DNA of 6,534 nucleotides from Anaerolineae bacterium. Its GTDB lineage: Bacteria > Chloroflexota > Anaerolineae > Aggregatilineales > Phototrophicaceae. Of the stretch, positions 1-6,509 are shown in pieces. The stretch spans positions 1 through 6,534 of the forward strand of contig JAIOHO010000557.1 of assembly GCA_019912905.1 (NCBI GenBank). The letters run 5' to 3'. Position 1 is the stretch's first letter, and each line of letters opens with the position of its first letter. Position numbers and translations under genes: made by a program. A model generated the notes under the pieces. That model had not been told where the DNA came from. It ran no database searches and was given only the letters and a program-made list of their open reading frames with translations.

Positions 1-864
1 CTCCATCACAGTCGCCATCAGGAAGACCGCCTTGGCCGTCCGCGCCGGGGCAATGTCGAGCAGCTTTGCCAGCGCGTCGATGGTGGTCGTGTCCGGCGTG
101 GCGGCCTTCTCCACCGGCAGCGGAGTCTCCTCCACGGCAGCCGGCTTGCGGAAGCGCGCGATTTCCCGGTTGGCCGCATGACCGCAGGCCGCGCAGGTCA
201 GCAGCGTATCCTCGCCGATGGGCGTCAGGTACATGAATTCGTGCGCCAGCTTGCCGCCCATCATCCCCGTATCCGATGCCACCGCAATCACCGGCAGGCC
301 GCAGCGGTGATAGATGTGGAAGTAGGCCTGATAATGTGCGCGGTACTGTGTATCCAAACCGGCCTCGTCCACATCCAGGCTGTAGCTGTCCTTCATAAGG
401 AACTCGCGCACGCGGATCAGCCCGGCACGGGGGCGGGCTTCGTCGCGCCACTTGGTCTGGATCTGGTAGAGCAGCGCCGGAAGCTGGCGGTAGGAGCGGA
501 TTTCCTTGCGCACCAGATCGGTGATGACTTCCTCGTGCGTCATCGCCAGCACCATGTCGCGACCGCCGCGATCCTCGAAGCGCGCCAGCGACTCGTCGAT
601 CTCGTACCAGCGGTTCGATTCTTTCCACAGGTCGGCGGGATGCACCACCGGCATGGAGATTTCCTGCCCGCCGATGGCATCCATCTCGCGGCGGATAACC
701 ACCTCGATTTTGCGCAGCGCCCGCCAGCCCAGCGGCAGATAGGTGAACACCCCGGCGGCCAGTTGGCGGATAAAACCTGCCCGCAGCAGCAGTTGATGAC
801 TGGGAATTTCGGCCTCGGCGGGGGCATCTCGCAGGGTCTGGCTGAACAACTGGCTCATGCGCAT
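1..864 (-). CDS. proS: Prolyl-tRNA synthetase, bacterial type, N-terminal 288 residues (3' end outside window)
   Basis: This class II aminoacyl-tRNA synthetase charges tRNA-Pro with proline in the cytosol. The reverse strand reads MRMSQLFSQTLRDAPAEAE, very close to the start of E. coli ProS (MRTSQ...TPADAE). Class II catalytic elements follow: the motif 1 region around residues 60-80 (MPVVHPADLWKES), THEE at 109-112, and motif 2 around 133-160 (QIQTKWRDE, then REFLMKDSYS). ASDTGMMGG at 196-204 also fits the active-site core. A Cys-x-x-Cys pair (C224, C227) lies where the bacterial insertion (YbaK-like editing) domain begins, and the frame runs open to the window edge. Motif 3 and the anticodon-binding domain must lie to the left. 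I chose the ATG at 864 over the one at 858 because MRMSQ aligns with the family start and AAGG sits 9 bases upstream. The identification is secure; only the first residues are uncertain. Confidence 0.96.
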   Translation of the reverse strand, partial: MRMSQLFSQTLRDAPAEAEIPSHQLLLRAGFIRQLAAGVFTYLPLGWRALRKIEVVIRREMDAIGGQEISMPVVHPADLWKESNRWYEIDESLARFEDRGGRDMVLAMTHEEVITDLVRKEIRSYRQLPALLYQIQTKWRDEARPRAGLIRVREFLMKDSYSLDVDEAGLDTQYRAHYQAYFHIYHRCGLPVIAVASDTGMMGGKLAHEFMYLTPIGEDTLLTCAACGHAANREIARFRKPAAVEETPLPVEKAATPDTTTIDALAKLLDIAPARTAKAVFLMATVME

Positions 865-895
865 CGGGGTTTGCCTTGAGGATGGTTGGGTGACT

Positions 896-918
896 ATGCA
901 ATCGCGGGGAGATTGTAT
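896..918. repeat. Inverted repeat overlapping the proS promoter candidate
   Basis: Arms ATGCAATC (896-903) and GATTGTAT (911-918) are inverted copies with one mismatch, which would be a G-U pair in RNA, separated by a 7-base GC-rich spacer (GCGGGGA). The right arm contains the putative -10 element of proS, so the repeat could be an operator. It could also be chance in a short AT-rich stretch. No regulator can be named. Confidence 0.35.
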
Positions 919-920
919 CA
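912..920 (-). promoter_or_regulatory. Candidate extended -10 promoter of proS
   Basis: Read on the minus strand this is TGATACAAT, which matches the extended -10 pattern TGnTATAAT with one change. Transcription would start near position 905, giving a leader of about 40 bases before the proS ATG at 864. No good -35 hexamer is visible at 16-18 bases, which is tolerable for an extended -10 promoter. The leader is far too short for a T-box riboswitch. This is motif matching by eye only. Confidence 0.4.
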
Positions 921-1050
921 CAAATAGCTGCAAGGTGAGCAGCATACCAGTTGCGATAGAATTAAAATCATATAACAATTACACGATTAGTATAGTCTAT
1001 TCAAAAATTATTATAAAACATACATTCATCTTATTATATTCTTATAGTCG

Positions 1051-1080
1051 TTGTGTACAATAAATTAAATGATCTATAAT
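1051..1080 (+). promoter_or_regulatory. Candidate sigma-70-type promoter for the AT-rich gene pair
   Basis: A perfect -10 hexamer TATAAT lies at 1075-1080, and TTGTGT (three of six matches to TTGACA) lies at 1051-1056, 18 bases upstream. Transcription would begin near 1086-1088, downstream of the ATG at 1069 but upstream of the ATG at 1099, so this promoter supports the later start. A second -10-like box, TACAAT (1056-1061), would give a transcript starting close to 1068. In DNA this AT-rich such boxes can arise by chance. Confidence 0.4.
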
Positions 1081-1098
1081 AGAAAGAATGCGCTTGTT

Positions 1099-1728
1099 AT
1101 GCGAAGAATACTCGGATTCCTATTACGTCTAATCTTCTACCTTGGTCTCATAACTCTGATGCTGGGTGCATTATATTTGGCGGTCACTTTGCTCAATAAT
1201 GATATTACAGCTGCTATTGTTACAGCAGGTGGGGCTGCCGTAATTTCTGTTTTTACTGTGGTTTGGTCGAAACGCACTGAGCAAACTCAGAATATTGAAC
1301 AGCAGATTCGAGCGAAGAAAGTTCCTATCTATGAGCAATTCATACAGATCGCGTTTGGAGCGTTATATAAGAATACTTCTGAAAGTGTTGGTAGAAAATC
1401 TGGAAAGAACCAGGGTCAAATGAAAAATGATAACACAAACGAAGTTGTTCAGCATTTACGTGATCTAACCCCAGCTTTAATAATCTGGGCTGATGCCGAG
1501 GTAGTTTCAAGTTGGTCAAGGTTCAGGCGTGTGTCTGCTGAGGGTACAGCAGATGCGAGAACGATAATTTTCGAATTTGAGAATATTCTCAGGGCACTTC
1601 GCAAAGATCTTGGTCATGACGACAGCGATTTGAAGTCAGGAGACTTAGCAAGATTTTTCATCAACGACCTCGACGAGACTATTCCTCATCCGATAGACCG
1701 AAATTCAGAATCAGAGCAACCTACTTAG
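1099..1728 (+). CDS. Two-helix membrane protein with uncharacterised cytoplasmic domain
   Basis: I cannot assign a function. The 209-residue product has two predicted membrane helices (about 4-32 and 36-56) after a basic MRR start, then KRTEQ, suggesting the remaining 150 residues lie in the cytoplasm. That part looks helical. Its best-ordered stretches are RAKKVPIYEQFIQIAFGAL (about 71-89), ALIIWADAEVVSSWSRFRR (about 126-144) and LRALRKDLGH followed by GDLARFFINDLDE (about 164-193). From memory these resemble a widespread uncharacterised family of similar layout, but I cannot confirm a match. No nuclease, protease or nucleotide-binding motif is evident. The gene is clearly more AT-rich than proS or the genes to the right, and it is followed 24 bases later by the TPR gene. 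The start is uncertain: an in-frame ATG at 1069 adds ten residues, but neither start has a good ribosome binding site, and the TATAAT at 1075 favours 1099. Confidence 0.8.
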   Translation: MRRILGFLLRLIFYLGLITLMLGALYLAVTLLNNDITAAIVTAGGAAVISVFTVVWSKRTEQTQNIEQQIRAKKVPIYEQFIQIAFGALYKNTSESVGRKSGKNQGQMKNDNTNEVVQHLRDLTPALIIWADAEVVSSWSRFRRVSAEGTADARTIIFEFENILRALRKDLGHDDSDLKSGDLARFFINDLDETIPHPIDRNSESEQPT

Positions 1729-1752
1729 TTCAGACCAACAGAGAGTTCTACT

Positions 1753-2472
1753 ATGCTCAATGGTTTGTCCAGAACACGAAAAATTATCTTTGTAATCACC
1801 ATTCTGCTAATTGTGGCTGCGGTAGTTGTGATTGCGATCGCAACCTATGTCGGCAAAACCAGCCCTTTTAGCAATGAATTCACAACAACTTTGCTGGTTG
1901 TTACGACGTTAGTATTGACTGCCATCCCTGTTGTTCCGGCACTGAGAGACATATTGCATCCAGAAGTAAAACATTCTGATCAAGAAATAAGCAATGCATT
2001 GTCTGAACTAGCCCAAGCAAAGACTTTTCTTGAGCAACATGAGTATCAGAAAGCTATTCAAGCTACTAACCGAGTTATCGGTATCCTCCCCAAAAAGTCC
2101 GACGCCTATTTCATACGAGGCAAAGCATTTCAAAATCTAGGCCAACTATCCAGCGCCGTAACCGACTTCACAAGAACGATTGAATTGGAGCCAGGCCACC
2201 CCTTTGTATACTCTAACAGAGGCCGAGTGTATGAAGATATGGGGGAATATTATTTAGCTATAGAAGATTACAGAATGACCTTAGCAATTGCACCAGAAAT
2301 CTCTAGCGCCATCTTTCAGCTAGCTCACTTATATTTCAGAATAGGGGCGTTCGAGAAGGCGAATGAAATGTTCAAGGCAGTCATAACGCACCCAAAAACT
2401 TCGAAAAATGAGAAAGAGATGTCCGCTGAATTCATTGAGCGAGCCAACAATATACTAGAGCATAAGAAGTAG
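1753..2472 (+). CDS. Membrane-anchored tetratricopeptide repeat (TPR) protein
   Basis: The 239-residue product has two N-terminal hydrophobic segments (about 11-31 and 43-66), then about four TPR units at roughly 83-115, 116-149, 150-183 and 184-217. The repeats show the usual pattern, for example AYFIRGKAFQNLGQ with AVTDFTRTIELEPGH, and VYSNRGRVYEDMGEYYLAIEDY. TPRs are protein-interaction scaffolds, so this is probably an anchored adaptor; its partner is unknown, the upstream-encoded protein being the obvious candidate. Both products share a double-helix N-terminal anchor. AGAGAG lies about 7 bases before the ATG, a plausible ribosome binding site. The 24-base gap to the upstream stop implies one transcript. 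The AT-rich codon use matches the upstream gene and differs from both flanks. The TPR assignment is firm; the biological role is not known. Confidence 0.9.
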   Translation: MLNGLSRTRKIIFVITILLIVAAVVVIAIATYVGKTSPFSNEFTTTLLVVTTLVLTAIPVVPALRDILHPEVKHSDQEISNALSELAQAKTFLEQHEYQKAIQATNRVIGILPKKSDAYFIRGKAFQNLGQLSSAVTDFTRTIELEPGHPFVYSNRGRVYEDMGEYYLAIEDYRMTLAIAPEISSAIFQLAHLYFRIGAFEKANEMFKAVITHPKTSKNEKEMSAEFIERANNILEHKK

Positions 2473-2705
2473 CTAACGCCTGAGAATCTTCATCGGTCCA
2501 ATCCCGCCAAAAACAGAACACATTTCCACCCGGTGCGCCTCATTTTCGGCTACACTGGCCTCATGCGCACAGTCAGTCTTTCTCGCTTGTGGACGTTTAC
2601 AGAACACCCAGGACTGCCCTGCCACCCCTGCCGCCATACCCCCCTCGGCGGCGGCGGCAATAATCGGCAGGACAAAATCAGATGCAGGCTGAAGGAATGG
2701 GGAAC
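2473..2705. other. GC-rich gap between convergent genes, no supported gene
   Basis: GC content rises immediately after the TPR gene stop. No ribosome binding site plus start or recognisable protein can be supported. The plus frame continuing directly after the TPR gene's TAG stays open until the TAG at 2707, and one minus frame is open back to a stop at 2473. Neither translation is familiar. An inverted repeat TGCCGCC (2629-2635) / GGCGGCA (2653-2659) is present but lacks a T-tract on either strand. The gap may hold a decayed gene, a dispersed repeat or simply spacer. Confidence 0.5.
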
Positions 2706-3785
2706 TTAGGATTCCGTCAGGCGGCGGGCGGCGGCTTCGGCGACCGGTTCCAGCCACACGGCGCGGAAGCGCTGATGCATCGGCACATATTCTTCGGCGG
2801 GCAGGGTCGCCAACCGGCCCAGCCAGCGCGCCAGGAACAGCCACAGCAGCGTATGATCCCACAGGCGGTCAAACGCCTCGTCGCCCCACCCTGGCTCGAA
2901 CAACTGCGCCGCACGTTCCCGGTAGCAGTCGATCATCCGCTCCACGGGCATGGCGGGTTCCAGGCGCAGCCGGGTCGATTGCACGCAGCTGACCAGGTCG
3001 ATGATCGCCGGGCCGATTCCGGCCAACTGCCAGTCAAACACGATCTGGCGGCCATCAATCGGGCGGGCGATGTTCCCCGGCCAGTAGTCGCCGTGAGTCA
3101 GCGTCGCGGTTTCCAGGCGCAGGGGGTAGGCAATCGCTTCGGCGGACTGGATCAGGCGGTCGAACAGAGCCAGATACGGTTCGATCTGTGGGCGGGAGGC
3201 TTCCTGGCGCAGGGTCTGAACGGCATCTTCGGCAGCATCGACCGTTTCATCGAAATCGGCCCCCAGCGGGCGCGCCAGCCAGGGATAGGTTACCAGCACG
3301 TCGGACAGGCCCCAGAAGCGGTCGTGCATCGTCACCAGGTTGAGCAGCGCTTCCTCGTAATCCTCCACCGTCCATTCCGTGGCGGGGCGCAGGCCGGTCA
3401 GGACCTCCTGAATCAGCCAGCCTTCGACCTCATCCCCGGCGACGAGGCCCGGCACCAGCAGCGGCAGGTTCGGCGCAAGCCGTCGATACACCCCGTATTC
3501 GCGCTGGCCGATGGCCCGCAGTACGTGTCCACTGCGGCTGACCGGTGGTTCCTTCAGCAGCAGCGGCAGATCAAAGTCGTCCCCTTCGATACGCACGCCG
3601 ACGGCCATCGCGCTCAGGCGGCTGCCCGACTCGGCCAGCGAGGACATGCCCGGCATACTGGTCGGCAGCGGCATGACTTTGATGTCGAGCAGGCGCAGCG
3701 AACTGGCGGCCAGATAGCGGCGCAGGCCCGCCATCAATTCCGAACGCGAAAACGGCCACGTCCACTCCGCAGGCACATCGGTCAT
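2706..3785 (-). CDS. Aminoglycoside/choline-kinase-fold phosphotransferase family protein
   Basis: This 359-residue protein has the kinase-like fold of the APH/choline kinase superfamily, which uses ATP to phosphorylate hydroxyl groups on small molecules. Visible landmarks are a candidate ATP-binding lysine in LPLLLKEPP (K78), a glutamate in QREYGVY (E96), the catalytic loop HGDYWPGNI at 231-239 (D233, N238), and the metal-binding segment FDWQLAGIGPAIIDL with D251. Length is normal for the family and all core motifs are intact, so it is probably active. The substrate cannot be predicted; family members act on antibiotics, sugars, choline and other metabolites, and resistance should not be assumed. 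Its ATG overlaps the stop of the upstream MazG-like gene in an ATGA arrangement, indicating translational coupling. It is the last gene of the minus-strand cluster. Confidence 0.9.
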   Translation of the reverse strand: MTDVPAEWTWPFSRSELMAGLRRYLAASSLRLLDIKVMPLPTSMPGMSSLAESGSRLSAMAVGVRIEGDDFDLPLLLKEPPVSRSGHVLRAIGQREYGVYRRLAPNLPLLVPGLVAGDEVEGWLIQEVLTGLRPATEWTVEDYEEALLNLVTMHDRFWGLSDVLVTYPWLARPLGADFDETVDAAEDAVQTLRQEASRPQIEPYLALFDRLIQSAEAIAYPLRLETATLTHGDYWPGNIARPIDGRQIVFDWQLAGIGPAIIDLVSCVQSTRLRLEPAMPVERMIDCYRERAAQLFEPGWGDEAFDRLWDHTLLWLFLARWLGRLATLPAEEYVPMHQRFRAVWLEPVAEAAARRLTES

Positions 3786-4090
3786 GTCGGCTTGTCCCAG
3801 GTTCGCCGGCGGTTCACGTCGAGCTTATCCAGCACCGCCTGGCCCAGATCGATGTCGTTCAGGCTGGCGAGCTGGAGCAGGTACAACTGCACGTCGGCCA
3901 ATTCAGCAGCCAGTTCGTCACGAACATCCGCGGCTTCCGACCACTGGAAATGTTCGAGCACTTCGCTGGCTTCCAGTACCAGCGAAATTGCCAGGTTGCG
4001 CGAAGTCTGCGGGCGGGGGGAATCCGAAACATACCAGCCCTTGCTCTCGACAAAGGCGTGCATGGCATCTTCGAGAGTCTTTAAATCCAT
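3782..4090 (-). CDS. MazG-like nucleotide pyrophosphohydrolase
   Basis: This 102-residue all-helical protein is of the small MazG-like/dCTPase type, which hydrolyses nucleoside triphosphates to monophosphates and pyrophosphate. The metal-binding signature is complete: E40-x-x-E43 in LVLEASEVLEHFQW, then E63-x-x-D66 in ELADVQLY. The N-terminal part (MDLKTLEDAMHAFVESKGW) and the RNLAISL helix are typical of the family. The length fits a single MazG domain. The ATG at 4090 is preceded by a modest GAGA about 6 bases upstream. The gene starts 58 bases after the sugar-phosphate transferase stop, and its own stop overlaps the kinase-like gene start by four bases. A housecleaning role on non-canonical nucleotides is usual for such enzymes; the true substrate here is unknown. 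Confidence 0.9.
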   Translation of the reverse strand: MDLKTLEDAMHAFVESKGWYVSDSPRPQTSRNLAISLVLEASEVLEHFQWSEAADVRDELAAELADVQLYLLQLASLNDIDLGQAVLDKLDVNRRRTWDKPT

Positions 4091-4148
4091 AAGCGTCTCA
4101 ATATCTCAGCGTGCCAGCGAGTCCAGAGCATGGGCGGCGCGCGGACGA

Positions 4149-5567
4149 CTAATAAGCGTTCTTGTCTTTGCGCAGGATCAACAGCATAAAGGTGCGCAGG
4201 ATGATCTTAATATCCAGCCACAGCGACCAGTTTTCAATATACCATAGGTCATAAGAGGTCCGGTCAGCAATCGACGTATCCCCACGCAGGCCGTTGACCT
4301 GCGCCCAACCGGTCATGCCCGCCTTCTCGCGGTGGCGTTCCATGTAGCGGGGAATCTGATCGCGGAATTCGCGCACGTAGACCGGGCGTTCCGGGCGCGG
4401 GCCGACCAGACTCATGTGGCCCAGCAGGACGTTGATCAACTGCGGCATTTCATCCCAGTTAGTGCGGCGCATGATGCGCCCCAGGTGGGTGCGGCGCGGG
4501 TCCTCCGCAACCGTCCAGCCCGGGCCGGACGCTTCGGCATCAATCCCCATCGAGCGGAATTTGATCATTGGGAAAGGCCGTCCATCGAGGCCCATTCGCT
4601 CCTGAATGTAGAAGATCGGCCCCTGGGATTCCAGGCGAATCAACAGGGCGGTTAGCAGCATCATCGGGGAGAAGAACACCATCCCCAGCAGCGCGCCAAA
4701 AAAGTCCATCCCGCGCTTGAGGCTCAGCTTCCAACCGCGCAGCGCGATGTCGCGCACGGTAATCAGCGGCGTGCCACCCAGTTCATCGACGTTCAAATCC
4801 CCGGCCATATACGCGAACATATCCGGGTAAACTTTAATATCGACATGCCCGCGCTGGCACATCGTAATCAGATTAATCAATTCGGTGCGCTGCGCTTCCG
4901 GCAGGGCGATAATCACCTGTTCGACGCTGTGATAATCGATCAGGTCGGGAATATCGTTGTATTCGCCAATCACCGGCACCCCGGCGACGTTGGTGCGCGC
5001 ATGTTTGCGGGTGGTGACGACGCCGACCAGGTTGTAGCCCAGGTCCTCGCGTTTCTTGATACGCGACGTAATATCGCGCGCGATCTTGCCGGTGCCGATA
5101 ATCAGCAGATTTTCGTTGTCGATGCCGCGCCGTCGCAAAACCGTGCGCAGGATACGATGCAGTTCGCGTCCCGCTTCGACCAGCACAAGGCTGAACAACC
5201 AGGCATACACGAACAGGCTGCGCGGATAATCCACCTGGAACTGGGTCCCGCGCAGGACCGCCGTCAGAATCAGTGCCTGCAAACCAAACGCCAATACGGA
5301 CCCCAGCGTCACCGCACCGAGCACGTTGCGCATCTGGTCGATGCGGCTGATCGCGCGCGGCAGATGATACAGCCGAGAGGCATACAGGATCATGATCGTC
5401 GTGCCGACATGCAGAATCAAGGTGGGGGCGTACTGCATCAGCGTCGGCGGATTCAGAGGAATATCGAAGATGTCCAGGGCGTTGCGCGCCTGATAGCCCA
5501 GCACGAAAGCGACCGTCAGGGCGGTCACGTCCAGCACAGGCAGCATCCCGTTCAGCACTGTCCGCAT
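4149..5567 (-). CDS. Polyprenyl-phosphate sugar-1-phosphate transferase (WcaJ/WbaP-type priming enzyme)
   Basis: This 472-residue integral membrane enzyme moves a sugar-1-phosphate from a UDP-sugar to undecaprenyl phosphate, the first step of exopolysaccharide, capsule or O-antigen assembly. It has about four N-terminal membrane helices (around 8-25, 45-64, 82-104, 117-135), a Rossmann-like domain beginning LLIIGTGKIARDI (154-166), and a C-terminal bacterial sugar transferase domain from about 284. That domain shows the Ser-Pro of the re-entrant helix (S300-P301), KFRSM (336-340), the Asp-Glu catalytic pair in WDEMPQLINVL (D372, E373), MSLVGPRP (385-392) and a terminal KDKNAY, all characteristic. 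The sugar (glucose, galactose or other) cannot be read from sequence. The frame extends upstream to 5849, but that part overlaps the glycosyltransferase gene and looks non-coding. The ATG at 5567 gives normal length, although no clear ribosome binding site precedes it. It lies 32 bases after the glycosyltransferase stop. Confidence 0.94.
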   Translation of the reverse strand: MRTVLNGMLPVLDVTALTVAFVLGYQARNALDIFDIPLNPPTLMQYAPTLILHVGTTIMILYASRLYHLPRAISRIDQMRNVLGAVTLGSVLAFGLQALILTAVLRGTQFQVDYPRSLFVYAWLFSLVLVEAGRELHRILRTVLRRRGIDNENLLIIGTGKIARDITSRIKKREDLGYNLVGVVTTRKHARTNVAGVPVIGEYNDIPDLIDYHSVEQVIIALPEAQRTELINLITMCQRGHVDIKVYPDMFAYMAGDLNVDELGGTPLITVRDIALRGWKLSLKRGMDFFGALLGMVFFSPMMLLTALLIRLESQGPIFYIQERMGLDGRPFPMIKFRSMGIDAEASGPGWTVAEDPRRTHLGRIMRRTNWDEMPQLINVLLGHMSLVGPRPERPVYVREFRDQIPRYMERHREKAGMTGWAQVNGLRGDTSIADRTSYDLWYIENWSLWLDIKIILRTFMLLILRKDKNAY

Positions 5568-5599
5568 GTGGGTTGACCGGGCAAGCCGCGCCCGCAGCT

Positions 5600-6496
5600 T
5601 CAGGCGGGGTTGCGAATCTCGGGCAGCAGCGCCGGTCCGCCCTTGAGCAGCAGCCCCATCAGCACCAGCGTGTGCAGCCACATCGGTGTCGTCACCCGGT
5701 AGTGCTTCCGGTAGAAGATGAGCATCGCGCGATTGAATTCGAACTGCGCGCGCGGACTCTTCCGGCTGGCCGCTCGCTTGATGTGTTTCACGATCACGTT
5801 CGGATAGTAAAACACCTTCCAGCCTGCGGTCTTTATCCTGTAAGCCCAATCCAGATCCTCTCCGTACATGAAGAACGTTTCGTCCAACAGGCCGACGGCG
5901 TCGATGGCTTCCCGCCGCACCTGCATGTAGGCCCCCACCACCGAATCGACTTCAAGTTCCTGGTCCGGGTCGGCAAAGGTCATATTGTAACGCCCGAACT
6001 GTGGATGGGTAGGGAACAATTTCGACAGGCCCGAAAAGCGGTAGAGCGAGACGGTCGGTGACGGGAAGCTTCGGCGGCAGGCCAGGTCCAGACTACCATC
6101 TTCCAGCACCAGCTTAGGACCAGCCATGCCGATTTCCGGCCTCGCGTCCAGGTAGTGGGTCATACGGAAAAAAGCATCAGGCGGGACTTCGGTGTCGGGG
6201 TTGAGGAGGACGACGTAACGCGGCGCATCCGGGTCCACCTGCCCCGCTCCCTGAAACCCCAGCGCACGCAGGCCCAGGTTATTGCCGTAAGGATAGCCGC
6301 CGTTGATCTCACTGACGATCAACTCGACCTGTGAGAAATGCTCGCGGACCATGTCGGGACTGCCATCGGTGGACTGATTATCGACGACGACCACCCGGTA
6401 GGTGAAATCCCCCTCGCTCGCCAGAACAGTTTCCAGGCAGCGCCGGAGCAGTTCGCGCGTATTCCAGTTGAGGATGACGATCCCAATATCCATCAT
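5600..6496 (-). CDS. Family 2 glycosyltransferase (rhamnosyltransferase-like)
   Basis: This 298-residue GT-A fold enzyme transfers a sugar from a nucleotide donor to a growing glycan on the cytoplasmic face of the membrane. Motifs, numbered from the ATG at 6496: IGIVILNWN (4-12), VVDNQSTDGS (37-46), the NGGYPYGNNLGL segment (65-76), LLNPDTEV (97-104) holding the donor/metal-binding aspartate, and VVGAYMQVRREAIDAVG followed by ETFFMYGEDLDW (206-217) with the likely catalytic acidic residues. A hydrophobic stretch at about 272-284 may contact the membrane. The layout resembles WbbL-type rhamnosyltransferases, but the sugar is not certain. An ATG at 6514 adds six residues. I prefer 6496 (MMDIGIVIL) because GGGGGTGGA ends about 8 bases upstream, a usable ribosome binding site that the 6514 start lacks. 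It is the first gene of this cluster in the window; more genes may lie to the right. Confidence 0.93.
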   Translation of the reverse strand: MMDIGIVILNWNTRELLRRCLETVLASEGDFTYRVVVVDNQSTDGSPDMVREHFSQVELIVSEINGGYPYGNNLGLRALGFQGAGQVDPDAPRYVVLLNPDTEVPPDAFFRMTHYLDARPEIGMAGPKLVLEDGSLDLACRRSFPSPTVSLYRFSGLSKLFPTHPQFGRYNMTFADPDQELEVDSVVGAYMQVRREAIDAVGLLDETFFMYGEDLDWAYRIKTAGWKVFYYPNVIVKHIKRAASRKSPRAQFEFNRAMLIFYRKHYRVTTPMWLHTLVLMGLLLKGGPALLPEIRNPA

Positions 6497-6509
6497 ACGA
6501 TAATCCACC

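Larger units (their letters stand above)
865..1098. other. AT-rich divergent intergenic region
   Basis: This gap separates proS (minus) from the AT-rich gene pair (plus). The first 30 or so bases are GC-rich like proS. From about 920 onward the sequence becomes strongly AT-rich, with many TATA-like hexamers (971, 991, 1012, 1056, 1075). The heptamer TATAGTC occurs twice (991-997 and 1044-1050). Short open frames here carry no recognisable protein. The most likely content is promoters for both flanking genes. The composition step marks the probable left edge of an acquired segment. Confidence 0.6.

Noticed and set aside
178..879. Plus-strand open frame of 233 codons
   Set aside because: It is antisense to prolyl-tRNA synthetase, which is recognised with near certainty.
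865..911. T-box riboswitch upstream of proS
   Set aside because: The inferred leader is only about 40 bases, far shorter than a T-box, and no specifier stem or antiterminator is visible.
2473..2480. Integron attC-like half site (CTAACGCC right after the TPR gene stop)
   Set aside because: A complete attC needs a matching inverted partner ending in a GTTRRRY core within about 60-150 bases. I found none downstream, and no integrase is present.
2629..2659. Hairpin as an intrinsic terminator between convergent genes
   Set aside because: The 7-base stem has a 17-base loop and no T-tract follows on either strand, so it does not meet the terminator pattern.
2473..2862. Minus-strand open frame of 129 codons
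   Set aside because: About half of it is an out-of-frame shadow of the kinase-like gene, and the remainder has no recognisable protein or ribosome binding site.
2682..4247. Long plus-strand open frame of 521 codons
   Set aside because: It lies antisense to the kinase-like and MazG-like genes, whose motifs are intact. Its translation is rich in Gln, Arg, His and Ala with no domain, as expected from a GC-rich antisense shadow.
5568..5849. N-terminal extension of the priming transferase by 94 codons
   Set aside because: It would overlap the glycosyltransferase coding region extensively, its charged composition lacks family resemblance, and the ATG at 5567 gives the usual family length.
4845..6061. 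Plus-strand open frames opposite the transferase and glycosyltransferase genes
   Set aside because: They are antisense to two well-supported enzymes, and their composition is that of shadow frames with no recognisable motif.
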